64,000 nt of DNA, taken from Azolla caroliniana. Taxonomy: Eukaryota; Polypodiophyta. A program made the position numbers and the translations under genes. The notes under the pieces are model-generated. The model was not told the DNA's origin and searched no databases. It worked only from the letters and a program-made list of their open reading frames with translations. Of the stretch, positions 12,821-22,641 are shown in pieces. The stretch is taken from NCBI GenBank assembly GCA_043228905.1, contig JBHGNT010000034.1:1-64000 (forward strand), read 5' to 3'. Each line of letters begins with the position of its first letter. The first letter of the stretch is position 1.

Positions 12821-14881
12821 CTAGCTCTTGTCCGAATCGGTACACTCCGATTCGACTTCCGGCTTCAGGCCTCTCACCACATCGGACCACTTCCGAGTCT
12901 TGGCCTTCTCCATGCTTCCCTCGGCTTCTTTAGCCGGTGAACCGAAATCGAATTCTTCATTCAACTCCGCATCATGGTCAGTACCGTCGTGATGACCTCC
13001 GCACAACATGCACTTCTCTTCCTGAGTGCACAACTCTTCTTCACAGCCGCTTGCTCCGACCTGTTCGGATGTGTCGACTTCCTTCGTCGACTCGGCTTCC
13101 TTCATCTTCTTGTCTCCTCTTCTTCCGGCTCTCCTCTTACCGACAGGTTCAACAGTTTTTTTGCCTTTGCCAGTTTCGGTAGAGACTTTGCCCTTGCTTC
13201 TCCCCCTCAAGTGCGGCACGTCGAGATGCTGAATACCAAGCATGTCGGTAAAGTGCTGCAACTTGTCCGATCCGAGCGGCTTGGTGAAGATGTCGGCAAC
13301 TTGCCGATCCGTATGAACATACCGTAGGTCAACTTCACCGCTCGGGACCCGCTCACGCACGAAGTGGTAGTGCACCTCGATGTGCTTTGTGCGAGCATGG
13401 AACACAGGGTTCCTGGCGAGCTGCAGGCTGCTCATGTTATCGCAGAAAATCGGGATTGGGGTCGGCACCTTGATCCGCAAGTCTCGCAGCAGTCGCCAAA
13501 GCCAGATGGCTTCACAAATGGTAACGGTAGCGGCCCGATACTCAGCCTCAGTGCTTGACAAAGCCACTGTGGGCTGCTTCTTGCTGCTCCACGCAACGGC
13601 CGCGCTACCTATGGAGAACATGTATCCGGAAGTGGAGCGGCGATCAGACGCATCGCCGGCCCAGTCAGCATCGGTGTAACCGACAAGCTCTTCGGGTATA
13701 CCTCGCCGATATAGCAGTCCCCGGTCCTTAGTGCCACTGACATACCGTAATATGCGTTGCGCGCACTGAAGGTGCTCCACGGTCGGCTTCTGCATGAACT
13801 GACTTACCATGCCGACCGGATAGCTGATGTCGGGTCGGGTGATGGTTAAGTAGATCAGGCTTCCGACAACCTGTCGGAACCGTTTCTCAATGCAGGCTGG
13901 TCCGGAGTTGGGACGGAGCTTCTGGTTCCGGTCCAGGGGTGTGGAGACAGGTCGGCAATCCGTCATGCCGAACTTATACAACATATTCAACACGTAATGT
14001 CGTTGTGAGAGCAATATGCCGTCGGGGGTCCGGATCACTTCGATCCCAAGAAAATAATGAAGTTCCCCCAGGTCCTTCATTTCAAATGCGTCCGACAACT
14101 GGGACTTGACGCGGTTGATTTCGGGAAGACCCGGTCCGGTGATGACTAAATCATCCACATACAAGAGTATACATACCGGACCGTCAGAGCCTTGCCGGAT
14201 GAACAACGAAGAGTCTGGCTTAGAGACAGCAAACCCCAGTTTACGCAACCGGTGCGTGATTTTCGCGTTCCAAGCTCGGGGGGCTTGCTTCAAGCCGTAA
14301 AGCGACTGCTTCAGTCGGCAGACCGCCGATTTGTTCATCTCCGATTGAAATCCGGGGGGCTGAGTCATAAAGACTTCTTCTTCGAGCTCTCCTTGAAGGA
14401 AGGCGTTCTTCACATCCATCTGGTGAAGATGCCACCCCCTTGCCGCAGCAACCGCCAGTACCACACGAACCGTCGTCATCTTCGCCACAGGAGCGAAGGT
14501 CTCGTCGTAGTCGATTCCGTGGGTCTGCGCGTATCCCTTCGCCACTAACCGGGCTTTGTACCGGTTAACAGAACTGTCGACGTTGTACTTGACCTTGTAC
14601 ACCCACTTGCATCCGATCGGTTTACAGTGATGGGGAGGATCAACTAGGTCCCAAGTTTCATTGGCATCGAGTGCCTGCATTTCTTCGTCCATAGCGGCAC
14701 GCCAATTTGCGTCCTTTGCCGCTTCTGCGTAGCTCTCCGGCTCGCGCACTTCTGTCACCTTAGTCATGTACGCATAATGATGCACCATGTATTCATTGTA
14801 CCCGTACCGCACGACGGGATCCTTCTGACGGGTTGATCGGCGCAACACACCGTCACCTGATTTGAGGCCCTTCTTGGCCAA
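12821..14881 (-). CDS. Inner copia reverse transcriptase-RNase H with charged C-terminal extension
   Basis: An open frame of 686 aa covers the 3' half of the copia polyprotein. Reverse transcriptase starts with WRAAMDEEMQALDANETWDL and includes KARLVAKGYAQ, the QMDVKNAFLQGELEEEVFM motif and the catalytic YVDDL (about residues 241-245). RNase H follows with GYTDADWAGD, SSTEAEYRA and FCDNMSSLQLARNP, ending near FTKPLGSDKLQHF. About 130 further residues are rich in K, E, R, D and S and include a CMLCGGHHDGTDHD cluster. After the TAG at 12821-12823 the same frame stays open into the 3' LTR, so the extension was probably about 250 aa. The N-terminal part of the polyprotein is out of frame, so the element is not functional as it stands. 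Confidence 0.9.
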   Translation of the reverse strand: MAKKGLKSGDGVLRRSTRQKDPVVRYGYNEYMVHHYAYMTKVTEVREPESYAEAAKDANWRAAMDEEMQALDANETWDLVDPPHHCKPIGCKWVYKVKYNVDSSVNRYKARLVAKGYAQTHGIDYDETFAPVAKMTTVRVVLAVAAARGWHLHQMDVKNAFLQGELEEEVFMTQPPGFQSEMNKSAVCRLKQSLYGLKQAPRAWNAKITHRLRKLGFAVSKPDSSLFIRQGSDGPVCILLYVDDLVITGPGLPEINRVKSQLSDAFEMKDLGELHYFLGIEVIRTPDGILLSQRHYVLNMLYKFGMTDCRPVSTPLDRNQKLRPNSGPACIEKRFRQVVGSLIYLTITRPDISYPVGMVSQFMQKPTVEHLQCAQRILRYVSGTKDRGLLYRRGIPEELVGYTDADWAGDASDRRSTSGYMFSIGSAAVAWSSKKQPTVALSSTEAEYRAATVTICEAIWLWRLLRDLRIKVPTPIPIFCDNMSSLQLARNPVFHARTKHIEVHYHFVRERVPSGEVDLRYVHTDRQVADIFTKPLGSDKLQHFTDMLGIQHLDVPHLRGRSKGKVSTETGKGKKTVEPVGKRRAGRRGDKKMKEAESTKEVDTSEQVGASGCEEELCTQEEKCMLCGGHHDGTDHDAELNEEFDFGSPAKEAEGSMEKAKTRKWSDVVRGLKPEVESECTDSDKS

Positions 14882-14889
14882 TTCGGTCT

Positions 14890-17507
14890 TCGTTGCCGAA
14901 GATCTGCCTTTCTCCTTTCCGGAGTCGGATACGCACCGATCCGACTCATCGTTGCCGGTTTCGAATTCGACATCTTCCTCTTCCCCTTCTCTTTGCGCGT
15001 GAACCGTTTCCTCGGTGCCTTGCGCGGGGAGAGCACGGCAGAGTCTCCACTACTTGCCGTCTCTTCATCCGACTGGTCCAACCGACTTAGTCGCTCATTC
15101 GGTCCACTCAACCGTAACGATTCCGGACTCTCATCTTGAGTCCCGACATCATCATCCTCTGCCAGGGCTGATTCAGCCTCATTGGCTTGATCTTCCGACA
15201 TTGGGTCGGGATCGGACGTCGGAGTGGGTACGGAATACCAGGATGCCGATTCATCGAACTCGACATCCCGGCTAACTCGGACTTCCTTCGTCCGGGGGTT
15301 ATAGCACTTATACCCCTTTTGCTCTTGAGCATAGCCGACTAGGATGCATTTTTCCGATTTTGCATCCAGCTTTCTCCACTTCTCATCCGGCAGATGCACA
15401 TACGCTATGCTGCCGAATATCCGAAGGTGTCTCAAGTTAGGCTTGTGCCCGAAATACAGCTCATGAGCTGACACCTTGTCACCAATGCGGTTTTGTATGT
15501 AGACGGCCGTCCGGACCGCCTCCGCCCAGTAGAACCGGGGCATGCTCTTTTCCTGCAGCATTGCCCTTGCCGCTTCGACGAGTGTCCGGTTCTTCCTTTC
15601 GGCCACACCGTTTTGCTCCAGTGTGTATCTGCAGCTGAACTCTCGCCGAATTCCCTTCTGCTGCAGATAACTAGTGAATTGGTCGGAAAAATATTCCTTT
15701 CCGCCATCCGACCGAAGGCATTTGATCTTCCTCTCCGATTCCCGTTCCACCATCTTCTAGAGGCTCCGGAAACAGTCGAACACTTTGCTCTTCCGCTCAA
15801 TGAGGTAGATCCAAGTATGTCGAGTATAGTCGTCGATGAAGGAGATGAAGTATCGGTTCCTGCCAAGGCTTACACTTTGTGCCGGTCCCCACACATCCGA
15901 ATGGATGAGATCGAGCTTGTTACGGCTCCGGTTCCGTTCGGTGGGGAATGGAAGCCGGTGTTGCTTCCCAAGTTGGCAGGCTTCACATATTTCGGCTCTC
16001 CGGCCGCTGAACTTTGGCAAACCGAAAACGACTTGTTTCGCTTGCAGATCTTGAAGCCTCCGATAGTTGACGTGGCCTATCCGCTTGTGCCACAGGTCGA
16101 TGTCCGACTCGACCTTCTGTCGTTTCGCGAACAGAGCGGTGCCAAAGTCATTGGTGTCGAGGATAAACATCCTCCCATCTCTGCGCCCTTGCGCAATGAC
16201 TTCGCCCTCATCCTCAATGAAGCACCCGAGGTGCGTAAACCGCACCTGCATCCCCTGGTCGACAATTTGACCGACGGACATCAGGTTCTTCGTGATTATC
16301 GGAACGTGTAATACGTTCATCAGCTTCTCTTTCTGTCCGACGTGGCTTAGAGGGACTTCTCCGACGTGCACAATTGGGTGAGGAGTGTCGTCTCCGGTTT
16401 CGACTACTCCTGGTTGATCCGGTTTCTCCAGAAAGGAGAACCACTCTTTGTGGCTCGTCATGTGGTTCGATGCGCCGGAATCAACATACCACACTTCCTC
16501 CGTTTTGGAAGTGGTTTCTTCATTGAGTTTGCCTTGTGATTCATCACCAAGGCTGGCCCCTTACCAGCCTTTTCGGTTCCGGATCCTCCCGATCCGTTTG
16601 CGTAGTCCGAGTTTTGCCGGCCATCCTTACCGGTCTTGCCGAATCCGGATTTGTCCGAATCGGCACGCTTTCTCCAGCACTCGCTTTCCCTGTGGCCTTT
16701 TTTGCCACAGTACCAACATTCCGTAGCGGATTTGTCTTGCCGGCCTCCGGCACCGCCTTGACTCCCCCTGCTTGTGGAAGTCCCGGAACTGTTGTCGGCA
16801 CGCTCATAGTGCTTCCGTTCCTGCTCTTGTCGGCCGCCTCCATTGCGTGCCGACCCACCTCTTCCACCACGCCCACGGAGCCGATCTGTTCCCATGTACA
16901 ACATTCGGCTGTCCGGGGATGCACTGGTAGATGCACCGGCGTGGTTCTCCTCTACAAGGAGCATCGACTATAAGTCGAAGAATGAGGGGGTATTCTCCCT
17001 TGTACACACCGCAGTCCGGAATGCTCCGAACTTGGACGCCAGGCCTCCGAGACATACCTGCACCATCTCATCTTCCTCTACGGTAACATTGATAGAGGCG
17101 AGCGAGTCGCAGATCTCCTTTATCCGGCCCGTGTAGTCTACCACGGACATGTTCTTCTGTCGAACATTGCTCAACTCCTATCTGAGTTGCAGCTTCCGGG
17201 CAGTTGTGCTTGCGGCGAAAACCTTTTTCAGGTTCCCCCAAGCATCCTTCGGTGTCTTGGCGTCCCGAATGTGGCTGAGCAGCTGATCGTCGACACTGGA
17301 CGCGAAGCAGTACATCACCCTGCTTGCCGCCTGTTCCCATACCAGGAAGTCCTTGTGTGCCGAGTCTGGCGCCGCATCATTCGCTCCTTCGACATAACTC
17401 CAGTACTTGTGTCCAAGCAGGTACTGGTGCATCTTGTAAGACTAGGATGCGTAGTTGCTCCCGTCGAGCTTCTCCACCGGGAGCGACGTAGCCATGCCTC
17501 TATCCAT
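14890..17507 (-). pseudogene. Inner copia gag-protease-integrase, broken
   Basis: Reads from the ATG at 17507 (MDRGMATSLPVEKLDG) through gag, zinc knuckle CWYCGKKGHRESEC, protease WYVDSGASNHMTSHKEW and integrase (RLQDLQAK...CEACQLGKQ, LIHSDVWGPAQ, FIDDYTRHTWIY, SDGGKEYFSDQF, NGVAERKNR). Four in-frame amber codons interrupt it, at 17442-17444, 17178-17180, 16968-16970 and 15757-15759. Frameshifts lie near 16480 (before protease) and near 14890 (before reverse transcriptase). All domains are otherwise full length, so the decay is by point changes rather than deletion. Confidence 0.88.
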
Positions 17508-17591
17508 GTCTACTACTGTGTCTGTTTTCGACCTGTTAGGGTTTTCTTCTCAAGAGTTAAATGTCTGCAACAGAGGTTCTCAACCCTCGCA

Positions 17592-17602
17592 CTCTGATAC
17601 CA
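17592..17602 (-). promoter_or_regulatory. Primer binding site, inner copia
   Basis: On the minus strand TGGTATCAGAG directly follows the 5' LTR (17603-18006). It is complementary to initiator Met-tRNA. Confidence 0.9.
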
Positions 17603-17641
17603 TGTCAACGTAAGTGTTTGCGGAAGCGTAAAACAGAGAAC

Positions 17642-17685
<44 letters not shown>

Positions 17686-18006
17686 AGAACACAATTTCAA
17701 AATTATATCAAGACTCTGTATTTACACACTGTGCTAAGTACCACTATTTATACAAGTTCTCTTGGGACTGACAGAAGTACCATGTACTTCAATGCTCACA
17801 CGAGCATCTGACACTTACTACGAGACTATAGATACCTAGTAGTCTATCCTATTCTAGGCTTCCGATTGGACTGCCGGTTACGGATTGCACCTGGCCTCCA
17901 CTGCTTGCCGCTCACCGTCATACCGATCCGTTTCGCCCGATCCGTCTCGCTTACCGGCTCCGGCTTATTCAGCCGATCTGGCTCCGGTTGAGCTTGCCGC
18001 TCAACA
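17603..18006 (-). repeat. Inner copia 5' LTR
   Basis: 404 bp with a GA tract of about 40 bp. It is otherwise nearly identical to 11993-12473. Confidence 0.92.
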
Positions 18007-18011
18007 AATAT

Positions 18012-18330
18012 CTATCTGGTTCAGAACCCAGTGTTCCACGTGCGGACAAAGCACATCAAAGTGCATTATCACTTCATCCGAGAGCGCGTTCTAGCTGGCG
18101 ATGTCAACCTACAACACATTAGCACCAATCTTCAAACGACCGACATCTTCACTAAAGCCTTAGGAGCCGACAAGCTATGGCAATTCATGACCGATCTCGG
18201 ATTGACGATCCCTGACGCCACGAAGAGCCGATCTACCACGCAAAGTCGCGAAGAAAGACGCAAGCCGAAGCACAGACTTCGTAGCTACGCACAACGCAAG
18301 CTGGAGCACGGATTCCACAACTCCGCATAA
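18012..18330 (+). pseudogene. Outer copia RNase H tail
   Basis: Resumes the outer polyprotein after the inner element: LVQNPVFHVRTKHIKVHYHF, then TTDIFTKALGADKLWQF and a short basic tail ending in a TAA at 18330. Removing the insert and one AATAT copy joins it in frame with CDNISN at 11974-11992, the normal RNase H order. Confidence 0.88.
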
Positions 18331-18399
18331 ATGTGAGTCGACGCGGACTCAAGAACGCGAGTCGAAGCGGATTTCGGATACCGTTTGAAACCGACTGAG

Positions 18400-18411
18400 C
18401 TTGAGGGGCCG
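18400..18411 (+). promoter_or_regulatory. Polypurine tract, outer copia
   Basis: CTTGAGGGGCCG sits immediately before the right LTR at 18412, the position of the plus-strand primer. Confidence 0.7.
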
Positions 18412-18806
18412 TGTTGAGAATCAAGCTCAACTTGGTCTAGTGTGTGAACTCACCTTGAGAGTGAATAGACACTCCAACGGTTAAGAGTCACCATTATGTC
18501 ACCACTTTGTATTCTAGCATTTAGTATGAGTCATAGAATCATATTCTATGACACATAACTTATGAGCTTTCACATTCCCCATGCTCCATGAGTCTTATAG
18601 TTAATGAAGAGAGAGGGTGACTATATAAAGCACCCTCCTCCCACCTTGTATGTTGTCGAGTCTTTCTCCTTTGTTAATATACTTTAACTTGCGTATTCTC
18701 TGTGTCTTACTCCTTGTCTCTCTCACTCTCTCTCTCTCTCTCTCTCATACACACACACAACTCATATTTATTCCGTTGCACAAAATCCATCTCTTGATTC
18801 TTTACA
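18412..18806 (+). repeat. Outer copia 3' LTR
   Basis: 395 bp, TGTTGAGAAT...TTTACA, followed by the target duplication ATGGT at 18807-18811. It is nearly the same as 9170-9566. Confidence 0.92.
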
Positions 18807-18811
18807 ATGGT

Positions 18812-20284
18812 TTTATGGTTGGCATTTGTAAAGCATGGGATGCTGTTAAGTTTTTTTTTATTCGTAGATGCCCCTCTTCGAATGAAGAACTGTTGCGGCA
18901 ACCTTTGATTTGGAATTTTATTTTTTCTGATAAAAGGGGTGTATTGCTTGACAGTAGACTGCGATTACCGTGGGCTACGTTGGATAATGGTATAGCTGCC
19001 ACGGTAGGCTCTTGGGGAAATTATGTTTTTCATCTTAATAATTCACAGCTAGATGCTGCCATGTGTAGGGGGTTTTACACTTATGTTTGATGAAATTCAA
19101 TTATCTTTAGGGAATTTTCTCTATAATTGGTCACCTTCTTTTGAGCATGTTTGGTTTGGATATTTTACTTCGGTTGGCGTTATTATAGGAGTAAAAGGAA
19201 TAACATCTCAAGGAGACTGTTACTATTTTGATGTGTTTGAGGAAGGAAGATTATGGCAGACTAATATGGGATCATCAATTTGGCAAACAACATTGCAACA
19301 TCCGGGAGAGTGATTAGTAAATCGGGTAAAAGATGGATTTTAGATCTTTCTCCTTCTAATAGTATGTTGTTTTGCCAACTATGGGTTTAAAAAAAAAAAT
19401 CATTGTTGGACTTGCATTGGGATCCATCAAATTATCTTTCGAAACATACAAATCCTTCGTCTCATACTGATTTTTTTCAATTTTTTCAATATTCTGTGAA
19501 GTTGGGACGAAAGTTGCTCTTAAGTAGGAAATTTCATCCGCCATCTGCTATGAAAGTGTGGTTGGCGAATGGGGCCTCTTTAATGGATGCATCTAAATAT
19601 TGGAAGTGGTTATGGAGTATGCAAATTCCTAGGAAGATTGTCCTTTTTCGTTGGTTATTGATCCATTATGCACTACCGGTTCAGGCTTGGTCACGGCAAT
19701 TAGATAGTAGGTCATGTGGTTTTGGTTGTGGATGTATGATAGAATCAATTAAGCATGTATTGTGGTCTTGTCCTAAAATTGTGCAAATATGGCATAGAGT
19801 ATTAAGGTTGTTGATATTGATACATGTTAATTGTGTGGTCACTTGTGGTGCAGTTAGGTGGGGCATTCTAGAGGGACAACTCTTATTATATGAAAGGGAG
19901 GATATAGTGGAAGCCTTTCACATAGTTCCTCCTCATATACAAATGGTTCAACCTTTTATAAGTGACAGTTTGCAATTTAGGGATGATATTATCTGGAATA
20001 CAATTTCATCTATTCTGATGTGGGTAATTTGGAAGGCGCGATGCACATCAGTATTTGACAATGTCACTCAGGATGCTTCTGTTATAATTGCTGAATGTTG
20101 GTTCTTACTTGTTCATACATTATGTGGTCAACATGAAAGTTTCAGTGGCAATATTGATGCCATTTTCAGGAAGCAAATGCATTTTAAAAGGATATGGACC
20201 TCTATGCTCATTTTTAGGGAAGATGGAGATCACATAATTTGGATGTATATTGTTCCCGTCATTTTGGGAAACAATGTCTACTAA
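18812..20284 (+). pseudogene. LINE, second part with zf-RVT-like region
   Basis: Continuation of the LINE interrupted at 9169. Joining the two flanks with one ATGGT removed gives continuous LINE sequence (GTCCGATAGATGGT then TTTATGG). Three frame segments (about 18812-19090, 19053-19400, 19403-20284) encode a divergent C-terminal region, including WKWLWSMQIPRKIVLFRW and a cysteine/histidine cluster SCGFGCGCMIESIKHVLWSC typical of the zf-RVT tail of plant LINE proteins. Frameshifts separate the segments. No poly-A tail or target duplication is evident after 20284. Confidence 0.8.
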
Positions 20285-20559
20285 CTTTGTTTATGGACAT
20301 TCTGTTGTTACATATTTTGGGTGCTATAGGTTACATTGCATGCTCAATTGCAGTTTGGGAGGAGTAGACGATAAAATTCTTGGAGATATAGTGCACAAAT
20401 ATGTGTAGTTCTTGTATATACACATCAAATCGGCTATGAGGAATGGCATTGGAAACAGTTGCACAAGTTGCAAGATGGATTATGAATGAGAGGATCATTT
20501 AGCTACAAACGTTACTAGTTTCTGGCATTGAAGTGAAACACTTCTTAGAGATGTTGTTA

Positions 20560-20735
20560 GAATGATAATGTTTCAATGTCAGTTTTATCAAGCAGTAATT
20601 CGGAAAAAACACCCATCGATAAGGTATCGTCAATGTTGTGGCATTTCTCAAGCTTGTGCTCAGAGGAAGGATCTTTGTGAAGGTTATAGAATACATGCAT
20701 ATATTGTGAGAAAAGGGTTGCTTGAAAAGTCTAAT
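20560..20735 (+). pseudogene. PPR gene relic, upstream piece
   Basis: One frame reads ACAQRKDLCEGYRIHAYIVRKGLLE, the typical start of a PLS-class PPR block (ACA...G..IHA.I...GL). It is cut off by the Penelope-like element. A downstream piece of a PPR relic in the same orientation begins at 31152. Confidence 0.6.
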
Positions 20736-20783
20736 CACCCCCCACTTTTCCCCTTCGAAAACAAATCTCATCTATACCCTTAG

Positions 20784-21614
20784 TGCCCTTATTTTAGAAT
20801 ATCACTCACTTTCGATGATGTAGTTTACCAACAAATAAAAGGTACGGCCATGGGTAGCAACTTTTTAGTCGTATATGCATGCCTCTTTTTAGTATATCTC
20901 GAAAACTTACAACCATCACCCCCCCATCTCTTCTACTTCACCCGCTATATTGATGATGCATTTGGGGTCTGGACAGGCACCAAATCTCAACTTTTAGAAT
21001 ATCTCGACTTTTACCCTTTACACACAAATAACTCCATCAAGCTTACCATTCAAACTTCCCCCTTTCGGCTACCTTTTTTAGACATATGGATCAACCTCGA
21101 AAATTCATCTTTCTTATTCAATTGTTTTCAAAAACCTCTCAATTCATACCAATACTTGCCTTTTTCATCAGATCATCCTTCCCATACGAAACAACACTTT
21201 ATCACTAATGAAGTGAAGAGATATCTCATTAGAGAAAGCACCCCATTAGGTTTCTACCAAATGAAAAAACTCTTTTTCAATAAACTAGTTAACCGTGGTT
21301 ACCCTCCGTCCTTTATACTAAAAAGCTATAAGAAAATACCTTTTAGTCTTAGAAAAACACTCCTATATCAACCCAAAACTATTACTTCCCTTAACCCCAC
21401 AATCTTTAAACTTAGATACACCAAACATACCCCAAAACTAGGCATTCATAGTTTTCTAAAAAATCTCTATAATGACTTAATGTTAGATCCCGAGCTTACA
21501 AGCATCTCACGGCCTTTCGTATGTTGGACAAAATCTAAGTCCTTACATGCCCTCCTAGTTAAGACTAAGTTTTCAAAAAATCCTTCAAAAAATCCACCAA
21601 AATCCCCCACTTAA
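20784..21614 (+). pseudogene. Penelope-like reverse transcriptase, C-terminal half
   Basis: The frame is open from 20784, with the first ATG at 20850. It shows the family signature QQIKGTAMGS (20829-20855) followed by a hydrophobic segment, then the catalytic box RYIDDAF near 20943-20963. After it come RLPFLDIWI, the Penelope-specific block YLPFSSDHPSHTKQHF (about 21150-21200), and the distal PFVCWTKSKSLHALLVKTKF, which matches the conserved end of this reverse transcriptase class. The QIKGTAMG, YIDD and HPxHTK combination separates it from LINE and LTR enzymes. The N-terminal reverse transcriptase motifs are absent, and a stop plus a likely frameshift lie just upstream. The last residues are encoded by the tandem repeat, so this C-terminus may not be original. 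Confidence 0.85.
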
Positions 21615-21770
21615 AACTAAGTTTTCAAACAATCCACCAAAATCCCCCACGTAAGACTAAATTTTCAAACAATCCACCCAAATCCCCCACTTAAGACTAA
21701 AGTTTTAAACAATCGGCCCAAATCCCCCACTTAACACTAAGTTTTCAAATAATTCACCCACATCCCCCAC
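21559..21770 (+). repeat. 40-bp tandem repeat in the Penelope-like element
   Basis: Five units; the first is longer by 12 bp, then four exact 40-bp periods start at 21611, 21651, 21691 and 21731. The unit reads TTAAGACTAAGTTTTCAAAC then AATCCACCCAAATCCCCCAC. The first unit overlaps the end of the reverse transcriptase frame and supplies its stop. Confidence 0.9.
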
Positions 21771-21877
21771 TTAATATTATCTTAAATCCCCCTTTTTCAT
21801 CACATTAAGAACTCCCCCCACACCATCATCATTATACTAATTCCCCCTCTCTCATTCCCTATCACTTTCCTACACAC

Positions 21878-21880
<3 letters not shown>

Positions 21881-21921
<41 letters not shown>
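21881..21921 (+). repeat. CT microsatellite
   Basis: Pure CT dinucleotide run within the Penelope-like 3' region; a second CT run lies at about 22112-22139. Confidence 0.85.
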
Positions 21922-21926
<5 letters not shown>

Positions 21927-22035
21927 CCACATTCTATTCTCTCTCATCTACTACACAAATCAAATCCTCCCCAGTCCTTTTCTCTCACTCCCTCTTCCTT
22001 CCCACCCCTTTATAAATCACATTCTCTTGTTGTAA

Positions 22036-22090
22036 TGGTCTTTGCACTGAAGAGCTCCACTATTGAGCGAAACTAGTTTGCCTAAGACCA
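22036..22090 (+). ncRNA. Candidate type I hammerhead ribozyme
   Basis: All conserved core elements are in order. CUGAAGA (22047-22053) fits CUGANGA. Helix II GCUC/GAGC (22054-22057 with 22065-22068) closes a 7-nt loop. GAAA is at 22069-22072. A short palindromic helix III ACUAGU (22072-22077) is followed by U at 22078 as the cleavage-site base. Helix I pairs GCA (22044-22046) with UGC (22079-22081), then after a small internal loop (U against CU) pairs UGGUCUU (22036-22042) with AAGACCA (22084-22090), seven perfect pairs. Hammerheads of this form, type I with a very short helix III, are known from Penelope-like elements, and a Penelope reverse transcriptase lies about 400 bp upstream. Predicted cleavage is after 22078. 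GUU is a permitted but usually slower triplet. Confidence 0.8.
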
Positions 22091-22256
22091 CCACCCTCTT
22101 TGAATTAAAAACATCTCTCTCTCTCTCTCTCTCTCTCTCATTAGTGTATGTTGCCTACTTTCTCTTGTTTAGCTTAAGCACCCTCTAATCGTCGTGTGCC
22201 TATCCCTACGCACTCCTTGTTTCGACCATTTGGTCCTAGTAAGATACAGTCCTTCG

Positions 22257-22641
22257 ACCTAGACCTCCAAGTGGGTGTGGAACAACGAATAGGCGTCTAA
22301 GCGTAATGCATAGGGGAATGTTCCCTGTAACCTATCAGCGTATAAGGGAGACGGCTACAACCGAATCCTTAGCAAGGGTTACACTTACGTTCTTACACGC
22401 TCAGGTCTTCAAGACACACACAGTGGATTAGTCGTAACTATACATAGAGAATCAGAGAAGATAGAATTCTATTATGAGACGTTTCTTTACATTCCCAAAA
22501 TTAGACGCTACCTCTATTAGAGGTTTTCTGCCCTTTATATACGTAGGGTCTATTTAGCCGTTCACGCTTCCTGCGTTATGATCTTATATTATCTCTTATT
22601 CCTACGCTCTTGTCCGTTGGTTACTATTCCGGCGGACAACA
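22257..22641 (-). repeat. Gypsy 3' terminal repeat
   Basis: 385 bp, matching 30741-31151 with small indels, including about 15 bp near 22576 present only in the right copy. On the minus strand it begins TGTTGTC. The shared sequence ends at CAGTCC on the plus strand without a clean TG/CA end. No purine tract directly precedes it. Confidence 0.8.

Larger units (their letters stand above)
20740..22256 (+). mobile_element. Penelope-like element, 5'-truncated
   Basis: Contains, in order, the 3' half of a Penelope-type reverse transcriptase (to 21614), a 40-bp tandem array (21559-21770), a CT-rich stretch, and a hammerhead-like motif (22036-22090). No GIY-YIG endonuclease frame follows the reverse transcriptase. 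The 5' part is missing, so an N-terminal endonuclease cannot be excluded. The 3' limit is not fixed; the gypsy LTR begins at 22257. Confidence 0.75.

Noticed and set aside
15493-16311. Plus-strand frame of 272 codons inside the inner copia
   Set aside because: Antisense shadow of the integrase region; the minus strand carries the integrase motifs.
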